NCBI RefSeq assembly: GCF_927312905.1
Contig: NZ_CAKMHQ010000063.1
Coordinates: forward strand, 1 to 37,097
Direction: 5' to 3'
Origin: Candidatus Nitrotoga sp. 1052
Lineage (GTDB): Bacteria > Pseudomonadota > Gammaproteobacteria > Burkholderiales > Gallionellaceae
DNA: 37,097 nt
The position numbers and the translations under genes are program-made. Below are positions 1 through 8,631 of this stretch, piece after piece; the stretch's first letter is position 1, and each line of letters starts with the position of its first letter. The notes under the pieces are model-generated. The model saw nothing but the letters and a program-made list of their open reading frames with translations, was not told where the DNA came from and searched no databases.

Positions 1-197
1 CAGCTCGCCACCTAAATTCACTTACAAAAGTTGCACTTCAGAGTTGAATCCGCCAAGTAAAAACTACTTGAGTAACCGTTTCAACTAAACGATGCACTTA
101 TAGAGTTGGCCATAAAATAAATCATTTAATTCGAAGCTGGGATAACTGTCGCTTCGGAAATATCCTTTTCCAACTTCACTGACATTTCTTCGGCACT

Positions 198-3100
198 ATG
201 ACTCGGTTACTGACAATAACTTGCATTGCCCTCAACCACGGCTGTCGCGGTTTCGCCAGAGCAGTAGCGCCAATATGGTGGCGTTTAGTGGGCGTAGGGG
301 CCATCGCGTGCTGGGGATGGAGCGCGCAAGCAGCTGTGACGTTCGCCCCGGTGGTCACCTATGCGGTTGGCATCAATCCATACTGGATAGCTCTCGGTGA
401 TTTTAATGCAGACGGCAATCTCGATATTTCAGTGACCAACCCAGGCAGCAACACCGTTTCCATCTTGCTCGGCAATGGCAATGGTACGTTTCAGCCGGCG
501 ATCAACTCTATTACAGGAAGCGCACCACAAGGAATCGTGGTGGGGGATTTAAATGGCGACGGTAAGCTTGATCTCGCTATCGCTAACAATGGCGCCAGCA
601 CCGTTTCAATTCTTCTCGGCAACGGAGATGGCACCTTTCTGCCCAAGACCGATTATGCAATGGGATCTCTGTCCTTCGCGCTGACAGTCGGTGACTTTAA
701 CAGCGATGGCAAGCTCGATGTCGCCGCAGTAAACCAGAGCAGTAACAACGTTTCGATTCGACTGGGAAATGGCGATGGCACTTTTCAAGCCGTAGCCAAC
801 TTCGCCACCCAATCAGATCCTCGCTCGGTAACTGTTGGTGACTTCAACGCCGATGGCAAGCTCGACCTAGCAATTGGTAATTTCTCACCGAGCTCGAGCA
901 CGGTTTCGATTCTTCTTGGCAATGGCGATGGCACGTTCCAACCAGCGACTAATTTAGCGGCAGGGCTTAATCCGTTCTCGGTAGCCGTCAGGGATCTTAA
1001 TAGCGACGGCAAGCTCGATCTAGCCGTGGCGAGTTTCGGTGCCGCCTCCGTTTCGATTTTACTTGGCAACGGCGATGGCACGTTCGCTCCGCGGACCAGT
1101 TTTGCGACGGGTGCGGGGCCCCGCACGGTGGTAATCGGCGATATGAATGGCGATGGCCAACTCGATATCGCGGTATCGAATCAAACTGCCGGGACCGCTT
1201 CCATTCTTGTGGGCAACGGCGACGGCACCTTTCAAGCTGCGACCTCGTTTGTCACGGGGGGCTCACCCCGCTCAATCGCGATTGGTGATTTTAGTAGTGA
1301 CGGTAGACTTGACCTGGTGAGCGGGAACGGAAGCAGCGCTAATGTGTCGGTACTGTTAAACACGTCCATTGCGCCGTTAGCTGCACTCGCGGTGCAATCG
1401 GGTACGCCGCAGATCACCTTGGCCAACACCGCATTCCCCAGCGCGCTTAGCGTCGTGGCACGGGACATAGCCAGCAACCCAGTACAAGGCATAGGAGTAA
1501 CTTTTACCGCGCCAACTTCCGGGGCCTCGGCGACATTTACGGGCGGCGTAAGCATGGTCACCGTCACCACCGATGCGGCGGGTATCGCTACGGCGCCCGC
1601 GTTAACTGCCAACGGGACACTTGGCACCTATAGTGTTCAGGCAACGGTATCACCCTTGAGCGCAAGCTTCACGTTGACTAATGGCCAGCCCCCTGCTTTT
1701 ACAAATAGTGCCTTGCCGAATGGAACAGTGGCTACGCCCTACGCTTTTCCCGTGACTACAAGCGGCACTCCCGACCCAACTTTTGCGGTGACCACTGGCG
1801 CTTTGCCGACTGGCGTGGCACTTAACGGCACAACTGGTCTCATTAGCGGAACGCCGTCAACCGCGGGAAGCTTTAACGGCACCATCACCGCGAGCAACGG
1901 TGTTGCACCCGCTGCCACGCAGAATTTCAGTATTACGATCGCTCCTGCAAATCAGACCATTACCTTTGGTGCACTTACTAATAAGACGTATGGAGATTCA
2001 CCGTTTACGGTAAGCGCCACGGCGTCGTCGGGGCTTGCGGTGACCTTCTCATTGCTGACGGCGCCAGTGTGTACGGTGTCTGGCGCGACCGTGACAATTG
2101 TTGCTGCGGGAAGTTGTACGATCCGGGCTCTACAAGGTGGTGATAGTAATTACAACGCTGCGCCGAATGTCGATCAAGGCTTTAGTGTGGGGCAGGCGGG
2201 GCAGACGATTACTTTTACCACCTTGCCGAACAAGAAATTGGGGGACGCCGCGTTTAGCTTAAGTGCGACGGCATCCTCGGGCCTTACGGTTTCATCCACC
2301 ACCACCACACCTGCGGTATGTACATCGAGCGGAACCAATGGTAGCACCATCACCCTGGTGGCCGTTGGCACCTGCACGCTAAGGTTAAGTCAAGGAGGCG
2401 ATGCAACGTATATGGCAGCCCCTGATATGAATCACAGTTTTAACGTGAGTGCAGTAGCGCCGGGAGCACCGGCGATAGTTGGTGCCAGTGCCGGCAATGG
2501 GCAAGCAGTCATTAGCTTTACTACCCCGGCATTTAGTGGCGGAGCCGCGATTACGGGCTACATCGTCAGCTGTAACTCCGGTGCGATCACAGCAAACGAG
2601 GCGACGAGTCCGATCACGGTGAACGGGCTTAATAATGGTACAAATTACAGCTGCAGTGTGCAGGCCACCAACACTGTAGGGACTGGCCCAGCCTCAGCAA
2701 CAGTCAATGTCACCCCAACCCAAACAAGCTACAGTGCACCGGCTGCGACTGGCAGCGGAATAGCGAGCTTGAGCTTTAGCGGAGGGGGGCCAGGCTGCAC
2801 CTTTAGCCAAGTGCACTTTATTCCAGTGACCGGAGATCCAAGCTCGCCGCCTGCGCCACCCCCTGGGGTGAGCTTTCCTCATGGCCTTGTAACTTTCACC
2901 ACCAGCGGCTGTATCCCGGCATCAACCTTGAACTTTACCTTGACCCTACCTGCTGCGATGCCAAGTGCCGGGTTTATTTACTGGGAGTATGGAGCCGAGC
3001 CTGGTGTGGCTCAAATGCACTGGTACCCCTTGCAAGCCACCGTGACCGGCAATACCGTCACCTTCTCCATCACCGATGGTGGGCAAGGTGACGCTGATCT

Positions 3101-3275
3101 CAATGCCAATGGCTCCATTACCGATCCCAGTGGGCCAGGGATCAGCGTTGTTTCAGCAACTTCCATTAAGCCGATTCCAACGTTGAGCCACTGGACCGCG
3201 ATGTTGCTAATCGCTCTGACAGCTCTTTTCGGATGTGTCGCAACACGAGCGCGCACCAGACGCGCTGTTATTTAG
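198..3275 (+). CDS. Secreted FG-GAP/VCBS seven-blade propeller protein with Ig-like/FN3 modules and IPTL-CTERM sorting tail
   Basis: A 1025-aa exported surface protein. A signal peptide covers roughly residues 1-48, with a hydrophobic stretch and an AQA-A cleavage site. Residues about 60-390 hold seven repeats of the type GDFNxDGKLDLA...SILLGNGDGTF; the DxNxDGxxD loops are calcium-binding, and seven repeats suit a closed beta-propeller. A Big-1-like domain follows (about 395-495), then a putative-Ig module starting near PPAFTNS (497), two related modules each opening with QTITF, and a fibronectin type III module (about 756-842). Next is a 'choice-of-anchor U'-like domain (about 848-985). The C-terminus from residue 992 reads IPTLSHW, a hydrophobic helix and an Arg-rich tail, which is the IPTL-CTERM sorting signal. 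The exosortase downstream is its likely processing enzyme. No strong Shine-Dalgarno is visible before the ATG, so the start is less certain than the frame. Ligand and role are unknown. Confidence 0.9.
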   Translation: MTRLLTITCIALNHGCRGFARAVAPIWWRLVGVGAIACWGWSAQAAVTFAPVVTYAVGINPYWIALGDFNADGNLDISVTNPGSNTVSILLGNGNGTFQPAINSITGSAPQGIVVGDLNGDGKLDLAIANNGASTVSILLGNGDGTFLPKTDYAMGSLSFALTVGDFNSDGKLDVAAVNQSSNNVSIRLGNGDGTFQAVANFATQSDPRSVTVGDFNADGKLDLAIGNFSPSSSTVSILLGNGDGTFQPATNLAAGLNPFSVAVRDLNSDGKLDLAVASFGAASVSILLGNGDGTFAPRTSFATGAGPRTVVIGDMNGDGQLDIAVSNQTAGTASILVGNGDGTFQAATSFVTGGSPRSIAIGDFSSDGRLDLVSGNGSSANVSVLLNTSIAPLAALAVQSGTPQITLANTAFPSALSVVARDIASNPVQGIGVTFTAPTSGASATFTGGVSMVTVTTDAAGIATAPALTANGTLGTYSVQATVSPLSASFTLTNGQPPAFTNSALPNGTVATPYAFPVTTSGTPDPTFAVTTGALPTGVALNGTTGLISGTPSTAGSFNGTITASNGVAPAATQNFSITIAPANQTITFGALTNKTYGDSPFTVSATASSGLAVTFSLLTAPVCTVSGATVTIVAAGSCTIRALQGGDSNYNAAPNVDQGFSVGQAGQTITFTTLPNKKLGDAAFSLSATASSGLTVSSTTTTPAVCTSSGTNGSTITLVAVGTCTLRLSQGGDATYMAAPDMNHSFNVSAVAPGAPAIVGASAGNGQAVISFTTPAFSGGAAITGYIVSCNSGAITANEATSPITVNGLNNGTNYSCSVQATNTVGTGPASATVNVTPTQTSYSAPAATGSGIASLSFSGGGPGCTFSQVHFIPVTGDPSSPPAPPPGVSFPHGLVTFTTSGCIPASTLNFTLTLPAAMPSAGFIYWEYGAEPGVAQMHWYPLQATVTGNTVTFSITDGGQGDADLNANGSITDPSGPGISVVSATSIKPIPTLSHWTAMLLIALTALFGCVATRARTRRAVI

Positions 3276-3459
3276 GATTTAAACCGTCTTTGATGGCACC
3301 CTCTATATTCACCACCAATCGCCCGATTCGGGTCTTGCGAAACCAATGTACAATCGGTCCACCTTGATTCCCCGCCGTAGGCACACTTCAAGTCAGCTTG
3401 ACCACGCTGAGTCATATTCATTTATCGCTCACAATTTTGCGTTCAAATAACACTTATTT

Positions 3460-3987
3460 ATGTTGCGCTTCTCCATTCTCTTCGCCGTAATCCTGGTCAC
3501 GCTGTTTGCGGCCGAGTTGACGCAGCCCATACAAAGCGCCGTCGTGCTCCCGTGGACTGCAGCGCTGGTGCGTATTAGTGCCGGCCTGATCAATCTCATC
3601 GATCCGCACGTTACCGCTTTCGGCAAGATTATTCAGAGCACTACCAACGGCTTCGCGGTTTCCATCGAGGCGGGATGCAACGGCATTGAGGCAGCCATTG
3701 TTCTTATTGCCGCCATGCTCGCTTTCCCTGCGCCCTGGAAATACCGCGTGATCGGCATCTTCGTCGGTCTGTTTGCGGTGCAAGCGCTGAATATCGTGCG
3801 TGTGATCAGCCTGTTCTATCTCGGCCAATGGAATATGAAGGTCTTCGAGTGGGCGCATCTTTATCTGTGGCAAGCGCTCATCATGCTCGATGTGCTGATT
3901 GTCTGGCTGATCTGGCTTCGGACGCTGCCCTCTATCTCGTCTCCTCCATCAGTAGGTACCGTGACGCAGCAACCGACAACACCATGA
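3460..3987 (+). CDS. xrtH: Exosortase H (XrtH), IPTL-CTERM-specific
   Basis: A 175-aa polytopic inner-membrane cysteine protease/transpeptidase of the exosortase family. The catalytic triad is visible: Cys73 in EAGCNGIEA, Arg114 in NIVRVISLFYLG and His133 in FEWAHLYLW, each at the edge of a membrane helix. Exosortases cut at C-terminal PEP-CTERM-like signals on exported proteins; type H pairs with IPTLxxW signals. The preceding gene ends with exactly such a tail, which supports both assignments. The length is typical of the short XrtH form. The stop overlaps the start of the next gene by 4 nt (ATGA), implying translational coupling. The start has no clear Shine-Dalgarno. Confidence 0.9.
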   Translation: MLRFSILFAVILVTLFAAELTQPIQSAVVLPWTAALVRISAGLINLIDPHVTAFGKIIQSTTNGFAVSIEAGCNGIEAAIVLIAAMLAFPAPWKYRVIGIFVGLFAVQALNIVRVISLFYLGQWNMKVFEWAHLYLWQALIMLDVLIVWLIWLRTLPSISSPPSVGTVTQQPTTP

Positions 3988-4571
3988 CGGCGGATGCCCC
4001 TTCGCTCGGGAAATTTGTTCTACGCACCATCCTTTGGCTGCCGCTTTGCTTCGCGGCGTGGTATTTCAGTGCGCAGTATCATGCAGCCGTCACCGGCGCC
4101 TTGGCTCGTCTATTGGTGGATCAGTTCAAATCTGGCATCGTGTCGGCACTGGAACAGCCGGGATTAGATTTGGTATTTGTAACTACCATTGAGATGCACC
4201 CCACACCGGAACAGACTGCATTACTGCTGTCGGAAGTGAATCCCCTGCTCTATTCCTACGGCTTAGCCTTTTTCCTCGCGCTGATGCTTGCCACTCGCGC
4301 CAAGTGGTGGAAAATTCTTGCCGGTGTCGTTACCCTCCTACCCTTCCAAAGCTGGGGCATCGCTTTCGATTTCCTGGCACAAGTCGGCATAAAACTTGGC
4401 CCCGAGGTTTCCACTCAAACGGGTTTGTCCGGTTGGCGCATGGAGACCATCGCGTTAGGTTATCAGATTGGCTACCTCATTTTCCCCAGCCTGATACCGG
4501 TAATATTGTGGGCATTATTTAACCGACGATTCATCGAGAACTTGTTGCGCTTACACCCCGCAATACCCTGA
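3984..4571 (+). CDS. Exosortase H-associated membrane protein
   Basis: A 195-aa integral membrane protein. The start is set at the ATG that overlaps the xrtH stop (ATGA); a longer open frame from 3828 lies inside xrtH and is unlikely to be used. Hydrophobic segments appear near residues 15-35 (LWLPLCFAAWYF), 90-110 (GLAFFLALMLA), 112-130 and 165-185 (GYLIFPSLIPVILWALF). A small membrane protein encoded directly after xrtH is a known partner of type H exosortase loci, so the call rests on position and topology. Its biochemical role in IPTL-CTERM sorting is not established. Confidence 0.75.
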   Translation: MTADAPSLGKFVLRTILWLPLCFAAWYFSAQYHAAVTGALARLLVDQFKSGIVSALEQPGLDLVFVTTIEMHPTPEQTALLLSEVNPLLYSYGLAFFLALMLATRAKWWKILAGVVTLLPFQSWGIAFDFLAQVGIKLGPEVSTQTGLSGWRMETIALGYQIGYLIFPSLIPVILWALFNRRFIENLLRLHPAIP

Positions 4572-4750
4572 TCTACTCTCGATGACCCAGAAAGTCGTCT
4601 AAGCGCACCAAGCTAAACTTGCATGAGTCAGTGCGCCCATGAGGTGATTGAAGTAGAGCGGATGGCTGGTATATGCAGTTTGCATGGCAAAAATTGGGCG
4701 TCGGTACAGTGCTATCATGCCGAGCAAACATTCAAACAAAGCGCAAAATC

Positions 4751-6913
4751 ATGGGCAAGCACTACCTTAGCGCACTATTTTCACCCAAGTCTGTCGCTGT
4801 ATTTGGCGCGAGTGACCGGCTCGACTCGGTCGGTCAAATCGTGTTTCAGAATATGCTGGGAAGCGGCTTTAATGGTCTGCTTTATCCGGTCAACCCGAAA
4901 CACGCAGAGGTGCAGGGCAAGCGCGCCTACGTCTCGATCGCCGACATCGGCGAACCGGTTGAACTGGTGGTAATCGCCACGCCGCCGCGGACCGTACCGT
5001 GCATCATCGAGAGCTGCGGCATCCACGGCGTAAAGGCAGCGGTCATCATCACCGCCGGATTTGGTGAAGCCGGCCATGAGGGTGAGGCACTGGAAAAGGA
5101 ATTGCTGGAAACCGCACGCCGCTATGGCATTCGCCTGATCGGCCCAAATTGCCTGGGCATCATGCGCCCATCCATCGGCCTCAATGCCACCTTCAACAAG
5201 GGCGGAGCGAACACCGGCAACATCGCGTTCGTTTCCCAGTCCGGCGCGTTGTGCACCGCAATACTGGATTGGGCGCAGAGCAACGACGTAGGTTTCTCCA
5301 GCCTGGTATCCATGGGCTCATCGATCGATGTTGATTTCGGCGAAATACTCGATTATCTGGTGTCCGATGCCGATACCCACAGCATCCTGATGTACATTGA
5401 AGGCATCCGCAACGCGCGCAGCTTCATGAGCGCGCTACGTTCCGCCGCGCGCATCAAGCCAGTCATTCTGGTCAAGGTCGGTCGCCATGCGGCAGGCTCC
5501 AAGGCAGCGATATCACATACCGCCTCGCTGGTTGGCGCGGACGATGTGTTCGATGCAGCAGTTAGCCGGGCAGGTGTGGTGCGGGTGCAGACTATCACGC
5601 AACTGTTTGCCGCTGCCAAAGCGCTGTCATGCGGCTTCCACCCGGTTGGCAATCGCCTTGCCATCGTCACCAATGGTGGCGGCCCTGCTGTGATGGCGGC
5701 GGATCGTGCCGCCGACTTGGGGCTCACGATGGCCACTTTGTCGGATTCCACGATTCAATGTCTCAACCAGCATTTACCGCTGAATTGGCCGCACGGCAAT
5801 CCATTAGACATCATCGGCGATGCTCAAGCAAATCGTTACCATCATGCAGTCAAAGCCTGCCTGGAAGATGAAAACGTGGACGGCGTGCTGGCCATCCTAA
5901 CGCCTCAGGCGATGACCAAGCCGCTGGAATCGGCGAAAATCCTGATCGAGCTTTCCAACACGCACAGCAAACCGCTGTTGGCCTGCTGGATGGGCGAGAC
6001 GCAGGTCGCGGATGCACGCAATGCATTTTCCAAAGCGCGCATACCACACTATTGCACACCGGAGACAGCGGTGGAAGTGTTCTCGCATCTATCCAACTAC
6101 TACCGCAACCAGAAGTTACTATTGCAGATGCCTGGCCCGCTCTCGCACCACGTCGAGCCTGATGTAGAAAGTGCACAACTGATTATCGAAGGCGCACTCC
6201 AGGAGCATCGCAAGGTACTGACTGAAATGGAATCCAAAGCTTTGCTGTCCGCTTTCCATATTCCCGTCGCAAAAACCATAGTCGCCCATTCGCCCAACGA
6301 AGCGCTGCTAATTTCGCAGCAATTGGGATTCCCAGTGGCGATGAAAGTCAATTCGCCCGACATAACGCACAAAAGCGATACCGGTGGCGTGCTGCTCAAC
6401 TTGAATAATGCGCATGAAGTTCGCACTGCCTACCAGCAAATTCTCGATAACGTTCAGCACAATCGCCCCAGCGCGCAGATTGACGGCATTTCCATCGAAC
6501 CGATGATCGTCAAACCGAATGGCCGCGAGTTGATGATAGGCGTCACCAGCGACCCGGTGTTTGGGCCGGTAATCACGTTTGGCGCGGGCGGGACTACCGT
6601 CGAAATCATGGGTGACCGTGCCGTCGCCCTGCCGCCGCTGAACAGCTTCCTGGTCAGAGAGCTGATCCAGAATACCCGCATCGCCAAGATGCTGGGCACA
6701 TTCCGCAACATGGCTCCGGCCAATATGGCGGCGCTGGAGGACGTGTTGTTGCGCGTGTCGGAAATGGTCTGCGAACTGCCCTTGCTCAAAGAGATGGACA
6801 TCAATCCTCTGATCCTAGACGAGAACGGCGCATTGGCCGCCGATGCGCGCGTGGTGGTGGAATATCGCCAGCCCAGCGCCGACCGCTATGCGCACATGGC
6901 CATCCATCCCTAA
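4751..6913 (+). CDS. Acyl-CoA synthetase (NDP-forming), acetate-CoA ligase type
   Basis: A 720-aa protein fusing the alpha and beta parts of an ADP-forming acyl-CoA synthetase, which interconverts acyl-CoA + ADP + Pi with acid + CoA + ATP. The CoA-binding Rossmann domain is at about 8-105 (SVAVFGASDR) and the succinyl-CoA-ligase-like domains at about 150-460. His256 in ISHTASLVGA matches the phosphorylated catalytic histidine. An ATP-grasp domain occupies about 490-710, with PVAMKVNSPDITHKSDTGGV and GVTSDPVFGPV motifs. No GNAT domain is fused, so this is not a Pat-type lysine acetyltransferase. The start chosen is the ATG at 4751, because homologues begin near LSALFSPKSVAVFG; a frame open from 4673 would add 26 poorly matching residues. 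It converges on hypE with a 20-nt gap. A link to hydrogenase metabolism (fermentative acetate or ATP) is only a guess. Confidence 0.88.
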   Translation: MGKHYLSALFSPKSVAVFGASDRLDSVGQIVFQNMLGSGFNGLLYPVNPKHAEVQGKRAYVSIADIGEPVELVVIATPPRTVPCIIESCGIHGVKAAVIITAGFGEAGHEGEALEKELLETARRYGIRLIGPNCLGIMRPSIGLNATFNKGGANTGNIAFVSQSGALCTAILDWAQSNDVGFSSLVSMGSSIDVDFGEILDYLVSDADTHSILMYIEGIRNARSFMSALRSAARIKPVILVKVGRHAAGSKAAISHTASLVGADDVFDAAVSRAGVVRVQTITQLFAAAKALSCGFHPVGNRLAIVTNGGGPAVMAADRAADLGLTMATLSDSTIQCLNQHLPLNWPHGNPLDIIGDAQANRYHHAVKACLEDENVDGVLAILTPQAMTKPLESAKILIELSNTHSKPLLACWMGETQVADARNAFSKARIPHYCTPETAVEVFSHLSNYYRNQKLLLQMPGPLSHHVEPDVESAQLIIEGALQEHRKVLTEMESKALLSAFHIPVAKTIVAHSPNEALLISQQLGFPVAMKVNSPDITHKSDTGGVLLNLNNAHEVRTAYQQILDNVQHNRPSAQIDGISIEPMIVKPNGRELMIGVTSDPVFGPVITFGAGGTTVEIMGDRAVALPPLNSFLVRELIQNTRIAKMLGTFRNMAPANMAALEDVLLRVSEMVCELPLLKEMDINPLILDENGALAADARVVVEYRQPSADRYAHMAIHP

Positions 6914-6933
6914 TTGGATTTTTAGAGGTGCCC

Positions 6934-7983
6934 TCAACATATCCTCGGCAATTGCTCACCTGCCAGCCAATCAACGATACGACGACCACCGAGCTTGGTG
7001 GTCATCTGCACGAAGCCATGCGCATCTTCCAGCACCTCACCGATGATGGCCGCCTCACGAGCCAGCGGATGAGCGCGCATCACTTCAAGCAAGCGCCCGG
7101 CATCCTCCGACGCACAAATAGCTACCAGCTTGCCTTCGTTGGCGACATATAGCGGATCCAGCCCGAGAAACTCGCAGGCTGCTTCAACCGGCTGATTCAC
7201 CGCAATGGCAGATTCATGCAGCATCATGCCCACGCCGGATTGCTTGGCGATCTCATTGAGTGTCGTCGCCAACCCGCCGCGTGTCGGGTCGCGCAGTACG
7301 CGCAATTTCACTTCGCTGTCCAGCATGGCTGCAACCAGCCCATGCAACGCCGCCGTATCCGACACGATGGGCGCATCGAAAGTCAGGTTTTCACGTTGCG
7401 AAAGCACCGCCATGCCGTGATCCCCTATCGTGCCGGACAACAGGATTGTGTCGCCCGGCTGCGCAAGATCACCGGACAGAGTGATGCCCTCACGTGCCAC
7501 ACCCACTCCGGTAGTGGTGATGAACACCCCATCGCCCTTGCCCTGCTCCACCACCTTGGTATCACCTGCGACGATGGGTACGCCCGCGACTTTTGCAGCG
7601 TTCGCCATGGACGCGACGATGCGTTTCAGATCGGCGAGAGGGAAACCTTCTTCGAGTATGAAAGAAGCCGCCAGATACAACGGCCTCGCTCCCATCATCG
7701 CAACATCGTTGATGGTGCCGTGCACCGACAGGCAGCCGATATCGCCACCTGCGAAGAACAATGGCGACACGACATGGCCGTCGCAAGACATCACCAGCCG
7801 CCCGGTGATTTGCGGCAGCAATGCACCATCGTTGCCCTGAGCCAGGTATGCGTTATCAAAACCGGCAGTGAACAACTCGGCGATCAATTGCGCCATGGCG
7901 CGTCCACCGGAACCATGCGACATTTCTACCCGCCCCTGCTTGAAATCAAGCGGGCGCGTGTAATTTGGTTTGACTATATTCAT
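6934..7983 (-). CDS. hypE: Hydrogenase maturation protein HypE (carbamoyl dehydratase)
   Basis: A 349-aa cytoplasmic protein of the PurM/AIR synthase fold. HypE receives a carbamoyl group from HypF on its C-terminal cysteine and dehydrates it with ATP to a thiocyanate, the source of the CN ligands of the [NiFe] site. The protein ends in PRIC, with Cys349 the acceptor residue. The N-terminal MSHGSGGRAM and GDTKVVEQG segments are family hallmarks, and the length is normal. It is the last gene of the hox-hyp cluster, separated from hypD by repeats and a GIY-YIG gene. Confidence 0.96.
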   Translation of the reverse strand: MNIVKPNYTRPLDFKQGRVEMSHGSGGRAMAQLIAELFTAGFDNAYLAQGNDGALLPQITGRLVMSCDGHVVSPLFFAGGDIGCLSVHGTINDVAMMGARPLYLAASFILEEGFPLADLKRIVASMANAAKVAGVPIVAGDTKVVEQGKGDGVFITTTGVGVAREGITLSGDLAQPGDTILLSGTIGDHGMAVLSQRENLTFDAPIVSDTAALHGLVAAMLDSEVKLRVLRDPTRGGLATTLNEIAKQSGVGMMLHESAIAVNQPVEAACEFLGLDPLYVANEGKLVAICASEDAGRLLEVMRAHPLAREAAIIGEVLEDAHGFVQMTTKLGGRRIVDWLAGEQLPRIC

Positions 7984-8010
7984 GGCTCTATATGAAATAG
8001 AAGTGGGTAA

Positions 8011-8346
8011 TCAATTTTCAACCTCCCCAAGAAGTAAATCCGTTCGTCCTGAGCCTGTCGAAGGATGAGCGGATTTGCTTTTAGCCAAGCGAGAAACTTC
8101 AGTCCAGTCGCCGCGCATCATGGCTTCTTTCTTCTTGCGGCTCCAGCCTTTAATTTGCATCTCGGCCGACAAGGCGTCTACCCGCGTGACACACTCCTGC
8201 GACCAAATAAGTTCCACCGGACGGCGCGTTGCGGTATAACCTACGCATTCTCCGGTCTGGTACTGGCCGATGCGTCTTTCAAGATTGTCGGTATGCCCGG
8301 TGTAATAGCTACCGTCAGCACAGCGGAGAATGTACACCCAAAACAT
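8011..8346 (-). CDS. GIY-YIG nuclease family protein (YhbQ/UPF0213-like)
   Basis: A 111-aa single-domain GIY-YIG protein. The signature is WVYILRCADGSYYTG, followed by a conserved Arg in DNLERRIGQY and a Glu in LSAEMQIKGW; these residues form the one-metal nuclease site in this family. The start at 8346 is favoured over the longer frame from 8376 because AGGA sits 9 nt upstream and homologues begin MFWVYILRC. The gene lies between hypD and hypE, where hydrogenase clusters do not normally carry a nuclease. It is flanked by copies of the dispersed GTCCTGAGCNTGTCGAA repeat. The last ~20 codons (HPSTGSGRTD...) are read from one repeat copy, so the repeat has become coding. Substrate and role are unknown. 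Confidence 0.88.
   Translation of the reverse strand: MFWVYILRCADGSYYTGHTDNLERRIGQYQTGECVGYTATRRPVELIWSQECVTRVDALSAEMQIKGWSRKKKEAMMRGDWTEVSRLAKSKSAHPSTGSGRTDLLLGEVEN
8037..8074. repeat. Dispersed imperfect palindromic repeat, copy inside the GIY-YIG 3' end
   Basis: The unit begins AATCCGTTCGTCCTGAGCC and ends in GCGGATT, with terminal AATCCG/CGGATT complementary. On the minus strand it is read as the HPSTGSGRTD tail of the GIY-YIG protein. The same core recurs at 8372-8570, 10089-10146 and 14291-14350. Confidence 0.85.
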
Positions 8347-8371
8347 TTCATTTATCCTTTTAAGCAATCCA

Positions 8372-8570
8372 TCCATCCTTCGACAAGCTCAGGACGAACG
8401 GAACTCAAAAATCCATTTGTCCTGAGCTTAAGGATGGGCGGAATTCATAAATCCGCTCATTCTGAGCTTAAGGATAGGCGAAATTCAAAATACTATTCGT
8501 CCTGAGCTTATGAGAATGAATAAAATTCAAAAATCCGTTCGTCCTGAGCTTGTCGAAGGATAAAAGGATT
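8372..8570. repeat. Tandem array of five repeat units, ~40-bp period
   Basis: Five units start near 8372, 8411, 8451, 8491 and 8532. The first is inverted (CCTTCGACAAGCTCAGGACG); the others share the core CCTGAGCTT in the direct orientation. Each is followed by an A-rich spacer such as TTCAAAA or TTCATAA. Units 2-4 have lost TGTCGAAGG and read CTTAAGGAT or CTTATGAGAA, so they are diverged; unit 5 is near consensus. The array lies directly upstream of the GIY-YIG gene and downstream of hypD, so it would be transcribed within the hyp mRNA. Confidence 0.85.
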
Positions 8571-8631
8571 TTAAGCTTATTTTTCATCTTGAACTCATCC
8601 AAGGGCTACCCACAACGAATCACATAGAGCC

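Noticed and set aside
8372-8570. Possible CRISPR array (40-bp periodic repeats)
   Set aside because: The 'spacers' are only a few A-rich bases, the units are degenerate and one is inverted, and no cas gene is nearby.
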